Positions 25,600-34,018 of a stretch of DNA of 64,000 nucleotides are shown here, piece after piece. A program made the translations under genes and the position numbers. The DNA is taken from NCBI GenBank assembly GCA_003635265.1, contig PYIZ01000038.1:1-64000 (forward strand), in the 5' to 3' direction. Source of the DNA: Candidatus Poribacteria bacterium (GTDB lineage Bacteria > Poribacteria > WGA-4E > PCPOR2b). The notes under the pieces were generated by a model that was not told where the DNA came from, made no database searches, and saw only the letters and a list, made by a program, of their open reading frames with translations. Numbering within the stretch: the stretch's first letter is position 1; each line of letters opens with the position of its first letter.

Positions 25600-27063
25600 A
25601 TGCCTACACCTCGACACGACACCCTGTGCTTGCGGCTCATCTTTATCTTAATCCTGCTGATAGGGTTTTGCGTCAGTGGGTGCGGCGATTCGGAGGAAGC
25701 TGAAGCTCTCACTGAGGAAGCGGCAGAACCGCTTGTTGTCACAATACTCGATAGCTGGTCTGACAGACCTGCCGTACCCACTCGGTCAGATGCCGAGATT
25801 CTGGCGGATAGAATCTTGGAGCGTGAAACAGAGGGTTTCTACTTTGACATCACCCGACGGAACCAGCTCGTCGGTGAGATAGAGGAGGTACTGTCGCTCA
25901 TTCGCGCGGCGTACCTGCCGATGGGTGAGATTCATGCCAGAGCGTGGTCTGAGCCGGGAATGCTCTGGATCCGTCTGGAGCGAGATTTCTCTGAGATACT
26001 TAAGGAGCTGATTGAAGATAAGCAGGGGCAAATCCGTTTCGAGACCGGCAATGCTGACTTTGACGCGCTCAACGCAAAGTTGGGGCTGCAAAACGTCATA
26101 TTGAGCTGGGACCTCTTCCTTTATTTTGACCGACATCTCAACTTGCGGACGGCAATTGAGGCGTATTCAAAGGTGGAAGGGGTTCGGCAGGTCTTGCGTA
26201 ATCCTGCTGTCGGAGATAGTAACGATATTGATGCGTTCAAGCAGGGGGCGACTTGGTATGTTATCTTTCGTAACGGCTGGGGCGATTGTCCCTCCGGTTG
26301 TATCTATCGTGAACTCTTCTGCTTTACGGTGATGGGTACAGCTGTCGAGCGGATCCCGACTGCACAGGCACAAACGATGCCGCCATTCCAAGGGCTTGTG
26401 CCCGAAGGAGACTGGGAGCGTCATAATGCGACTCCTTTTGTCAATGCGACTGCCCACAGCTGGTCGTGGCGGGATAGTCGTATTTCAGATCGTAGTGCCC
26501 GTAGTGCTGGCTATGATCTTGGGTGTTCGCTGTTTGGCGAGATTGAAGCGTTCCCGAATCTGCTTAGCGTCTCGTGTGGCTACCGTGTGGAGTCGTTGCC
26601 GCGAGAGGATACGTTCATCGATAATTATGATTTTACCGGCGTGGTTCTGTTGCTCGTAGCGACGCAGGAACGGATGGTGGTCGGCAACAGCGAAGCGCAT
26701 TCAAGCGTCGTGGCTTCCAAAACCGTGCTAGCTGCTAAGACCGCAGCGGAGATTGAGCAGCCAGAAAATGTCTACTTTGAGAACGTCTTGATGCCTATCA
26801 ACCCGCCGCCGCTTTCTTCGCCATTCGAGCGGTGGTGGGGTGGCGTACACCCCACTTTTGTTGTTTGCTGGGACCGCCCCCAAACCGGTCTGCGTGCCTA
26901 CCAGTTTATAGAGTCAGATATCAGGTACGCAGGCAGCGATGAGGTGAGGAATCACCCCGGCTGCGATAATTTCAGGGATACCGATTACATGCAGACCCTT
27001 GATGTTTACTTGCCGCTCCTTGATATACGCGACGATATTGATGAGGTGCTGCCACGGCCCTGA
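25600..27063 (+). CDS. Lipoprotein of a four-copy paralogous family, copy 2
   Basis: 487 aa from the ATG at 25600, preceded by GGAGG and, closer, AAGGAT; an in-frame alternative at 25570 lengthens the n-region by ten residues. Lipobox FCVSGC, then GDSEEAEAL and the conserved family landmarks (RFETGNADFDALNAKLGLQN, GWGDCPSGC, PTAQAQTMPPF, NVYFENVLMPINPPP, WWGGVHPTFVVCWD). Much closer in DNA sequence to copies 3 and 4 than expected by age of protein function, with a duplicated promoter-proximal region. Function unknown; envelope-attached by inference. Confidence 0.8.
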   Translation: MPTPRHDTLCLRLIFILILLIGFCVSGCGDSEEAEALTEEAAEPLVVTILDSWSDRPAVPTRSDAEILADRILERETEGFYFDITRRNQLVGEIEEVLSLIRAAYLPMGEIHARAWSEPGMLWIRLERDFSEILKELIEDKQGQIRFETGNADFDALNAKLGLQNVILSWDLFLYFDRHLNLRTAIEAYSKVEGVRQVLRNPAVGDSNDIDAFKQGATWYVIFRNGWGDCPSGCIYRELFCFTVMGTAVERIPTAQAQTMPPFQGLVPEGDWERHNATPFVNATAHSWSWRDSRISDRSARSAGYDLGCSLFGEIEAFPNLLSVSCGYRVESLPREDTFIDNYDFTGVVLLLVATQERMVVGNSEAHSSVVASKTVLAAKTAAEIEQPENVYFENVLMPINPPPLSSPFERWWGGVHPTFVVCWDRPQTGLRAYQFIESDIRYAGSDEVRNHPGCDNFRDTDYMQTLDVYLPLLDIRDDIDEVLPRP

Positions 27064-27079
27064 AGCGGTGGAGTGAATG

Positions 27080-27108
27080 CGGTGCGGTAACAAACCGCAC
27101 CTACCGGG
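27080..27108. repeat. GTGCGGT / ACCGCACCTACCGGG repeat, short form
   Basis: CGGTGCGGT and ACCGCAC pair around a short loop, followed by CTACCGGG. It is part of the intergenic unit that was duplicated together with the lipoprotein genes. Confidence 0.7.
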
Positions 27109-27158
27109 CCTGGGGAATCGGTAGAATATTGGATACGAAGGAGGCTAAGGATTTCGTT

Positions 27159-28682
27159 ATGCCTACATCTCAACAGGACCCCCTGCGCTTGCCGCTCATC
27201 TCCATCTTAATCCTATTGATAGGATTTTGCATCAGTGGTTGTGGCGATTCGGAGGATGACGAAGGTCGAATTGATGAAGCGGCGGAACCGCTTGTTGTCA
27301 CAATCATCAACAAGCGGTCTGACGGTCCTGCCGTACCCGCTCGCTCAGATGCCGAGATTCTGGCGGATAAAATCTTGCGGCATGAAATAGAGGCTTTCTT
27401 CTTCGACCTCCCGCAACGGAACCAACTCATCGTTGAGATAGAGCGGGGGCTGTCTCTGATTCGCGCGGCGTACCCGCCGATGAGTGAGATTCGTGCCGGA
27501 GAGGAGGTTATACCGGGAATGCTTGCGATCGATCTGGAGCCGGATTTATATGAAATAGTTAAGGAGATGCTCCAAGATAAGCAGGGGCAAATCCGTTTCG
27601 AGACCGGCAATGCTGAATTCGACGCGCTCAACGCAAAGTTGGGGCTGCAAAACGTCAGATTGGGGGCAGGCCTCACCTTTTATTTTCACCGGCATCTCAA
27701 CTTGCGGGTGGCAAGTGAGGCGTATTCGATGGTGAAGGGGGTTGGGCACGTTTCCGATTATAGTGGCTATGATCTCGTAGTAAGTGCCGATATTAATGCG
27801 TTCAAGCAGGGGGCGACTTGGTATTTCATCTTTCTCAACGCATGGGGGGATTGTCCTGCCGGTTGTATCTATCACGAACTTTTCTGCTTTACCGTAACAG
27901 GGACAGATGTTGAAATAATCCCGACGGCACAGGCACAAACGATGCCGCCATTCCAAGAACTCGAGGCGACCCAAAGAGACCGGGGGCCTCATAATGCGAC
28001 TCCCTTTGTTAATGCGACTCCCCTTGTCAATGCGACCGCCCACACCTGGTCGTGGTGGGATAATCATCGGAGTTGGGAGTATGGCGGTCGCCTTCCCACC
28101 GACGACAATCTTGGGTGCGCGCGCTTTGGCGAGATTGAAGCGTTCCCCAATCTACTGAGCGTCTCGTGTGGATATAGTGTGGAGGCGTTGCTGCGAGAGG
28201 CTGGGAGGTTCGATGATTATGATTTTACCGGCGTGGTTCTATTGCTCGTTGCGACGCAGGAACGGACGATAATCGGCGACGCCGAGGCGCGTTCAACCGT
28301 CGTGGCTTCCAAAACCGTGCTAGCTGCTAAGACCGCAGCGGAGATTCAGCACCCAGAGAATGTCTACTTTGAGAACGTCTTGATGGCTATCAACCCGCCA
28401 CCGTCTCCTACCGGATTGGAGCGGTGGTGGGGTGGGGTACACCCTACTTTTGTTGTCTGCTGGGACCACACCGAAATTGATCTGCGCGCCTACCAGGTTT
28501 TAGAGCCAAATTTCAGACACGCAAGCAGATATGAGGCAAGCAATCAGCCAAACTGTGATAAAATCAGGGATACCGATTATATTCAGATCCTTGATGTTCC
28601 GTTTCGTGCTTCGTTCCCGTTCTTCGAGGCATACGGCGATGAGGTATACGACGATATTGATGAGGTGCTGCCGCGGCCCTGA
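27159..28682 (+). CDS. Lipoprotein of a four-copy paralogous family, copy 3
   Basis: 507 aa from the ATG at 27159, with the same upstream GATACGAAGGAGGCTAAGGAT context as copy 2. Lipobox FCISGC, acidic linker (EDDEGRIDEAAE), then the full set of family landmarks. It has a duplicated six-residue insert (TPFVNATPLVNAT) in the middle, a small tandem duplication relative to the other copies. Its C-terminal ~20 residues (PFRASFPFFEAYGDEVYDD) differ from copies 1 and 2, so the extreme end varies. Unknown function. Confidence 0.8.
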   Translation: MPTSQQDPLRLPLISILILLIGFCISGCGDSEDDEGRIDEAAEPLVVTIINKRSDGPAVPARSDAEILADKILRHEIEAFFFDLPQRNQLIVEIERGLSLIRAAYPPMSEIRAGEEVIPGMLAIDLEPDLYEIVKEMLQDKQGQIRFETGNAEFDALNAKLGLQNVRLGAGLTFYFHRHLNLRVASEAYSMVKGVGHVSDYSGYDLVVSADINAFKQGATWYFIFLNAWGDCPAGCIYHELFCFTVTGTDVEIIPTAQAQTMPPFQELEATQRDRGPHNATPFVNATPLVNATAHTWSWWDNHRSWEYGGRLPTDDNLGCARFGEIEAFPNLLSVSCGYSVEALLREAGRFDDYDFTGVVLLLVATQERTIIGDAEARSTVVASKTVLAAKTAAEIQHPENVYFENVLMAINPPPSPTGLERWWGGVHPTFVVCWDHTEIDLRAYQVLEPNFRHASRYEASNQPNCDKIRDTDYIQILDVPFRASFPFFEAYGDEVYDDIDEVLPRP

Positions 28683-28698
28683 AGCGGTGGAGTGAATG

Positions 28699-28747
28699 CG
28701 GTGCGGTCCGATTCTCGTGACCAGGGTTACAAACCGCACCTACCGGG
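28699..28747. repeat. GTGCGGT / ACCGCACCTACCGGG repeat, long form
   Basis: It carries the same stems and nearly the same insert as 25475-25524. The flanking CTGAAGCGGTGGAGTGAATG is shared with the intergenic unit before copy 3. Confidence 0.7.
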
Positions 28748-28788
28748 CCTGGGGAATCGGTAGAATATTGGATACGAAGGATAGCGCG

Positions 28789-30228
28789 ATGTTTACCCCT
28801 CCAAATAATATCTTGTCTTTGCCGGTCATCTTAATCCTATTGATAGGCTTGAGTATCAATGGTTGTGGCGATTCGGAGGAGGCTGAGGTTCTCATTGAAG
28901 AAGCGGCAGAACCGCTTGTTGTTACAGCCATCAACGGGCGGCCCTCCCCAACCAAGCGTTCGGATGCTGAGATTCTAGCGGATAGAATCTTGGAACGTGA
29001 AACAGCGGATTTCTTCTTCGACATCGCCCAACGGAACCACCTCGTCGTTGAGATAGAGGGGGTGCTGTCGCTCATTCGCGCGGCTTACCCGCTGATGGGT
29101 GAGATTCATGCCGAAGAGAAGGCTATACCGGGAATGCTCTGGATCCATCTGGAACCGGATTTCTATGAGAGACTTAAGGAGATGCCCCAAGATAAGCAAG
29201 AGTCGTTCCATTTCGAGACCGGCAACGCTGAATTCGACGCGCTCAACGCAAAGTTGGGGCTGCAAAACGTCAGATGGACCTCATGGGGCCTCTTCTTGTA
29301 TTTTGACCCACGTCTCAACTTCAGGGTGGCAATTGAGGCGTATTCAAAGGTGGCAGGGGTTCGGGAGGTCTGGCGTCATCCCCCCGTCGAAGTAAGTGCC
29401 GATATTAAGGCGTTCAAGCAGGGTGTGACTTGGTATTTCATCTTTCGGAACGGCTGGGGCGATTGTGCCGCCGGTTGTCTCTATCAGGAATCGTTCTGCT
29501 TTACGGTGACGGGGGCGGATGTCGAAAGTATCCCGACGGCACAGGCACAAACGATGCCGCCATTCCAAGCACTTGATGCGACCCACAGACTATGGTCGCT
29601 TCGTAATAATACTCCCGTTGTCAATGCGCCTGCCCACACATGGTCGTGGTGGGATAATCGGCGCCCTAGTGCCGACTACAATCTTGGGTGTTCGTTCTTT
29701 GGTGAGATTGAAGTCTTCCCCAATCAACTCCGCGTCTCATGCGGATATAGCGTGGAGGAGCTGCCGCACGAGGATAGGTTTTTTGAAAATTATGAATTTA
29801 CCGGCGTGGTCTTAGTGTTGAGCGCTATGCAGGAACGGACGGTGGTCGGCAACCCTGAAGCGTATTCAACCGTCGCGGTTTCCAAAGTCGTGGGACCCGC
29901 TAAGACCGCAGCGGAGATTCAGCACCCAGAGAATGTCTACTTTGAGAACGTCTTGATCCCTATCAACCCGCCACCGCTTTCTTCGCCGTTCGAGCGGTGG
30001 TGGGGCGGGGTAATACCCACTTTTGTTGTCTGCTGGGACAACCCCCAAAGCGGTCGGCGCATCTACCAGGATTTAGTGATAAATATCATACACGCAGGCA
30101 GCGATGAGGCGAGGAATCAGCCCGGCTGTGGTAATTTCAGAGATACCGATTACATTCAGACCCTTGGTGCTTTGTTTGGCAGGCTTCATGGAGACAAAGG
30201 GATTGATGAGGTGCTGCCGCGTCCCTGA
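28789..30228 (+). CDS. Lipoprotein of a four-copy paralogous family, copy 4
   Basis: 479 aa from the ATG at 28789, which has AAGGAT upstream; the open frame reaches back to 28696 through the repeat, which is not coding. Lipobox LSINGC, linker GDSEEAEVLIEEA, then the family landmarks in order, with more substitutions than copies 2 and 3 (for example DCAAGCLYQ and GPAKTAAEIQHPENV). Its end (FGRLHGDKGIDEVLPRP) keeps the IDEVLPRP terminal motif shared by all copies. Unknown function. Confidence 0.8.
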   Translation: MFTPPNNILSLPVILILLIGLSINGCGDSEEAEVLIEEAAEPLVVTAINGRPSPTKRSDAEILADRILERETADFFFDIAQRNHLVVEIEGVLSLIRAAYPLMGEIHAEEKAIPGMLWIHLEPDFYERLKEMPQDKQESFHFETGNAEFDALNAKLGLQNVRWTSWGLFLYFDPRLNFRVAIEAYSKVAGVREVWRHPPVEVSADIKAFKQGVTWYFIFRNGWGDCAAGCLYQESFCFTVTGADVESIPTAQAQTMPPFQALDATHRLWSLRNNTPVVNAPAHTWSWWDNRRPSADYNLGCSFFGEIEVFPNQLRVSCGYSVEELPHEDRFFENYEFTGVVLVLSAMQERTVVGNPEAYSTVAVSKVVGPAKTAAEIQHPENVYFENVLIPINPPPLSSPFERWWGGVIPTFVVCWDNPQSGRRIYQDLVINIIHAGSDEARNQPGCGNFRDTDYIQTLGALFGRLHGDKGIDEVLPRP

Positions 30229-30405
30229 AGCGGAAGATTAACCTGAAGCACTAGTTGGTTAGGGGATCGAAATGAAGGAGGGGAGTGGCTGGACTTGGCG
30301 CTGCCCACTTTTTCTGTGGCAACGAATTTCTTTCTATGAATCCCAATGGTGTGCTAAAATGCTTGCGTCCTATGACCTAACAGGGGTGAGGAGAGGTGAA
30401 CAACC

Positions 30406-30486
30406 GTGTCTGAAATGCGATCATTCTTAAAAAGCATTCATGTCGAAAATTTCCGCAGCTTGCGTAAGGTGGATCTGCCACCATAG
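30406..30486 (+). pseudogene. N-terminal stub of a RecF/OLD-type AAA ATPase
   Basis: A GTG at 30406 (GGGGTGAGGAGAGG upstream) opens 26 codons: SEMRSFLKSIHVENFRSLRK, then VDLPP and TAG. The segment IHVENFRSLRKVDLPP is the typical first beta strand of AAA ATPases of the RecF/OLD/AbiEii-partner type, which continue with a Walker A loop. Here everything after the first strand is missing. The next gene starts 32 bases later. It reads as an ATPase gene deleted down to its first codons and last bases, leaving its partner intact. Confidence 0.6.
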
Positions 30487-30517
30487 CCTTTAAGAATTCC
30501 AATGTGGAGGAGTCTGT

Positions 30518-31051
30518 ATGCCAACCGTAAGAATCTGGACTTTGGAGCCAAACCATGATGTCCAAGCGATCAAACGTGTGGCAAACAAGTTGGTAATAGA
30601 TTTACAAGTTCGCAATCTGTCCATCCGAACAGCTGACCAAAAGGCATTCTTGAAGTACGACAGAGAAAATGACTCTTTAAGCGACATGCTGACAATGGCG
30701 GTTCAACATTGCCTCCAGAAAGATGACTGTGTTATTTTCGTCGTTGATCCAAGCCCCTCGATACCAATCCATCAACAACAAGAAAAATCGGACTCGCTGA
30801 TCCACCACATTGAACAGGCCATTGACGACGATAGATTTGCTGGAAGGGTTTTTCTCGCACAGGGTGTTCAGGAGTTGAAAGCGTGGTTGCCGGTTGTTTG
30901 CAAATCCTTCGGAATAGATTCAACGGCTTGGCAGAAAAAGTGGGATCGTGTCGTCGCGCCGTTTCATGAAGCCTTTGCCGACATACCAGAGGAAGAAGTA
31001 ATGCGAGACCTTGAGGAAGCATTGACGGAGGTGAGACGCAAGCAGGTGTGA
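30518..31051 (+). CDS. DUF4276-like protein, orphaned partner of an AAA ATPase
   Basis: 177 aa from an ATG following GGAGGAG. Begins MPTVRIWTLEPN; CVIFVVDPSPS near 73-83 resembles the acidic core of Toprim-like folds, and GRVFLAQGVQELKAWLPV near 108-125 matches the VQEIEAWLLAD-like block that I associate with DUF4276 proteins. Those are normally encoded right after an AAA ATPase, in OLD-like or defence-associated pairs. Here the ATPase is only a stub. Family assignment is by pattern recall and is moderate; the protein may be non-functional alone. Confidence 0.55.
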   Translation: MPTVRIWTLEPNHDVQAIKRVANKLVIDLQVRNLSIRTADQKAFLKYDRENDSLSDMLTMAVQHCLQKDDCVIFVVDPSPSIPIHQQQEKSDSLIHHIEQAIDDDRFAGRVFLAQGVQELKAWLPVVCKSFGIDSTAWQKKWDRVVAPFHEAFADIPEEEVMRDLEEALTEVRRKQV

Positions 31052-31499
31052 ACATTGGTGGTGTTTCGACCAAGTAATAACTACAAAGCGTGGAGATCGG
31101 TATTATGACATCGCACCTGATACTGACTCTCGCGCTTTTTTTGTTTGTAGACTTACGAAAAATTGACGCCCGTCCCAAAATAACGATATTGGCGATTGCG
31201 TAGAATTGTCCTCCATAGTAGAATAGTTTCAAGAGAGTTGCTGCGGCCCTGAACAACCCACCCCTATCAAACCTTAAGCAGTTGCAGGTGCTTGACTGTA
31301 CTGCCCTTCGACTCCCTCGCTCCCACCAGACCTGATGCACGTAGCCGTAAGCACCCGGTGTTTGCATATCCGAATAGTTCGAATTATAAGCGGGCTCCCA
31401 CCTGCTGGTTGCAATCCACCGGTGCGAACAGGTCATTCACTCGTGTGTATAAATCCCATTTGTCCATAAGTCATACGGGATCCGTGAAACGTAATCTGT

Positions 31500-31581
31500 T
31501 TATCCACAAGTTATCCACAATGAGTAACGCTCAGAACGCAGTCGTAGAGCGGGTTTACGGCTTGCACAAAAGTTATCCACA
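31500..31581 (+). promoter_or_regulatory. Cluster of three perfect DnaA boxes
   Basis: TTATCCACA occurs at 31500-31508, 31511-31519 and 31573-31581, all in the same direction, the first two spaced 11 bases apart (one helical turn). An imperfect TTGTCCATA lies about 30 bases upstream. AT-rich DNA (AATTTTTTCGGAAATTTTTAC) follows the third box. The boxes lie in a 1.2-kb gene-free gap (31052-32242). This could be a replication origin or a DnaA-titration site; no dnaA, dnaN or parAB gene is in the window. Confidence 0.7.
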
Positions 31582-31887
31582 ATTTTTTCGGAAATTTTTA
31601 CACAAGAGACAAACTAATACAATGACTTCAATAATGCCGTGGGTCGCGCGATAAACCTTTCAAACCAGACGTTCTGCACCGTCCACTCGCGGGCGGCTTG
31701 ACCTAACTGGAGATTGGGTAGTTTCTGGAACCCTTTTGTCAGCCTCTGGAGCGTCTCGATTACACCGTCAACGGTTTTTGACCCGAAACCGGGCCGTTCC
31801 GCATAGAGATGTTGCTAGCGCGTCTATCCGTTCAATACGCCTAGTTGACATGCTGATCTTCAGGTGAACGCGCCGGTGCGTAACCGC

Positions 31888-31917
31888 TTGACAATTTTCA
31901 AAAGTATCCCCTATAAT
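31888..31917 (+). promoter_or_regulatory. Strong sigma70-type promoter without an obvious gene
   Basis: TTGACA at 31888-31893 and TATAAT at 31912-31917 are perfect, with an 18-base spacer. Immediately downstream CCCATGTA and TACATGGG form an 8-bp hairpin with an 8-base loop. No open frame starts here; the likely product is a noncoding RNA or a decayed tRNA. Confidence 0.7.
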
Positions 31918-31923
31918 AGCCCA

Positions 31924-32034
31924 TGTACCCACTGCTACATGGGTTTGCGATGTCTGTCGCGTGGGTGTGGGAGGAATTGGAGGGTGAATCGGAGTAAAAC
32001 TGTTTTCGGGTCAATTGCCCGTAGCACTATAATC
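31924..32034 (+). ncRNA. Possible decayed tRNA-Glu or small RNA
   Basis: The segment 32007-32034 forms a T-arm-like CGGG-TCAATTG-CCCG followed by GTAGCACTATAATC, which matches the tRNA-Glu end plus its downstream bases (GTAGCGCTATAATC at 16851-16864) in 13 of 14 positions. The 5' half cannot be folded as a tRNA. Together with the perfect upstream promoter this suggests a degenerated tRNA gene or an attachment-site relic; a small RNA is an alternative. Confidence 0.35.
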
Positions 32035-32242
32035 GTGTATACCACCATCAATAGTATATTCGATCTTCATAGTCTCAGCTGGTCTGCTGTACTCAGTTTA
32101 CCCAATCGTGGTCCCTGTGTCGTATTGCATCACCCGCCGATAATAGGTTTCTGAGAGTTCCAGTGTCAAGATCTTCTTACGGAGAGGTCTCAAATCTATT
32201 CATAGCAAGCACACTTTAGCATCAGACAAGAAGGGAAATGCC

Positions 32243-33097
32243 ATGCAAACCTTTGACATTGAACGACATGCAACCGAATTGGAACAGGACGGCTATACCG
32301 TCATGCACGATGTGATGCCGCCATCGGAACTTGAAGCGACCAAGCAGGCGATCGAGGAGACATTGGATGCCGAAGAAACCATTGGTCGCAAATACGGCTT
32401 GCAGAACGAAAATCTTCGACATGCGTTCAACGTCCAAGGCAAGCATCCACATTTCTACGGGATGCTGCTTCGCAACCCGGCACCGATCGACGTAGCCCGT
32501 CGCGTGCTCGGTGAGGACATGTTCGCACACGACGTCGTGATACGAACTCCGATGCCGACCGGCAAAAAGGACGCAACCCGATTGGGAGGCAACCTACACG
32601 CTGACTGGGCAGACTTCACCGTGAAGCCTTTCATCGGCGGGGTGCACTATCCGATGGCAATTCAGTCCGTGTGGGCGATAGTCGACTTCACAGAGGAAAC
32701 GGGCGCGCCAATGATCTGGCCCCGCTCGCACCTGTCCCTTGAAATCCCACCCGAAGAACCGGAAACCCTACCACCGGGAGGCCTCCTCGCTGAAGCACCA
32801 GCGGGATCGGTATTCTTGTGGGATTCAAGCCTATGGCACACCGCTGGAACCAACTCCAGTGATAGCCCACGATACGCACTGATTTTCTACTTCCAGCGGT
32901 GGTGGATCAAGGGGTTTAACGATTCCTACCGCTATGTGTCACCGGAGGTTCGGACAGCGATGACGGAAGAGGAGCGGCGTATTTGGGGACTTGAGGCCGG
33001 GATTCCGCCGAACACACACTTCAGAGGCATGACCGAGGAGCAGATTGCCGCGCTAACGCCAGAAGAGAAGGCAGTGCTTAACATTGCGCCGTTCTAG
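32243..33097 (+). CDS. Phytanoyl-CoA dioxygenase (PhyH) family protein
   Basis: 284 aa, AAGAAGGG before the ATG. A non-haem Fe(II)/2-oxoglutarate oxygenase: iron ligands His119 and Asp121 (NLHADW) and distal His199 (SSLWHTAG), with Arg210 placed to bind 2-oxoglutarate. Full length for the family. It should hydroxylate a small organic substrate in the cytosol, using oxygen and releasing CO2 and succinate; the substrate is unknown. It is followed 83 bases later by an RraA-like gene and begins the sugar-acid region. Confidence 0.9.
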   Translation: MQTFDIERHATELEQDGYTVMHDVMPPSELEATKQAIEETLDAEETIGRKYGLQNENLRHAFNVQGKHPHFYGMLLRNPAPIDVARRVLGEDMFAHDVVIRTPMPTGKKDATRLGGNLHADWADFTVKPFIGGVHYPMAIQSVWAIVDFTEETGAPMIWPRSHLSLEIPPEEPETLPPGGLLAEAPAGSVFLWDSSLWHTAGTNSSDSPRYALIFYFQRWWIKGFNDSYRYVSPEVRTAMTEEERRIWGLEAGIPPNTHFRGMTEEQIAALTPEEKAVLNIAPF

Positions 33098-33180
33098 CTT
33101 TGTAGCACCAGCCATAAACGGCTTGGTAAATGTACGGAGATCGGCAGCACCTAACCTCAACTAAGGAAGGTCTAGTCCTA

Positions 33181-33876
33181 ATGAGCCAACTACAATCACC
33201 GCAACTAATCGAAGCACTGCAACAGTACGATAGCGCAACAGTCGCCAATGCAATCGAACACTTCGAAGTACGCGACCCAACTATGGGCTATGCCAACAAT
33301 GAATTGGTCTGCCAGATGCCTGAAGTCGGGGCACCGATGGTCGGCTATGCTCTCACCGTGACAGCCGACACCACTACACCCGGCGACACAAGAACCTCGC
33401 GCGTTGATGATCTGGTGGAGGCGATTGATCTCGCACCTAAGCCGTCGGTACTCGTTGTCCAGCATGTCGGGCATGACCGCAAGCGGTGCTGCCTGTTCGG
33501 CGATATGTTCTGCACGATCGCAAGTAAATTGGGCTGCGTGGGGTTTGTCACGGACGCCAACGGCCGTGACCGAAGTGCCATCCGTCAACGTACGCCGGAT
33601 TTTCATGTCTTTTCAACTGGGTGGGTCGTCTCGCACGGTTACGGCGTGTACATCGACTTCAATGTGACGGTGTCGGTCTGTGGTTTGACCATTTCACCGG
33701 GCGACCTGTTACACGGCGACGAAAGCGGTCTGGTCTCCGTCCCAATCGACATCGCCGCAGACATGGTCAAAAGGGCGGAGGCGGTTCGTGAAGAGGAGGC
33801 AGAGTATTTCGATTTTCTTGAGAGTGATCGTTTCAACATGGCAGAACTGAAGCGCCGTATCATCCCCCACGAGTGA
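33181..33876 (+). CDS. RraA-like / 4-hydroxy-4-methyl-2-oxoglutarate aldolase family protein
   Basis: 231 aa from the ATG at 33181; AAGGAAGG lies about ten bases upstream, and the longer in-frame start at 33130 has none. The family core is seen: GDMFCTIASKLGCVGFVTDANGRDRS with the Arg-Asp pair used by class II pyruvate aldolases of this fold, preceded by ATVANAIE. Homologues are either metal-dependent aldolases acting on oxo acids or RNase E regulators; given the neighbouring dehydratases the aldolase role is more likely. No E. coli-type RNase E context is seen. Confidence 0.85.
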   Translation: MSQLQSPQLIEALQQYDSATVANAIEHFEVRDPTMGYANNELVCQMPEVGAPMVGYALTVTADTTTPGDTRTSRVDDLVEAIDLAPKPSVLVVQHVGHDRKRCCLFGDMFCTIASKLGCVGFVTDANGRDRSAIRQRTPDFHVFSTGWVVSHGYGVYIDFNVTVSVCGLTISPGDLLHGDESGLVSVPIDIAADMVKRAEAVREEEAEYFDFLESDRFNMAELKRRIIPHE

Positions 33877-34018
33877 TTCGCTCCGAATGCGACTTTTCCT
33901 AACACAATGCCCCTCAAATCAAGTATAATGCCGTGCATTCGACTTGGATAAATCAAACGAATAGAATCTTTGGATTTAAGATAATCTGCTAAAGTCAAAA
34001 TAACAAGGAGAAATAATA

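Noticed and set aside
31105..31203. 32-codon frame with a hydrophobic start (SHLILTLALFLFVD)
   Set aside because: It has only a weak ribosome binding site, no neighbour logic and no way to tell it from chance.
30732..31436. 234-codon open frame on the minus strand
   Set aside because: It overlaps the well-formed DUF4276-like gene in antisense; the part beyond it is short and unrecognised.
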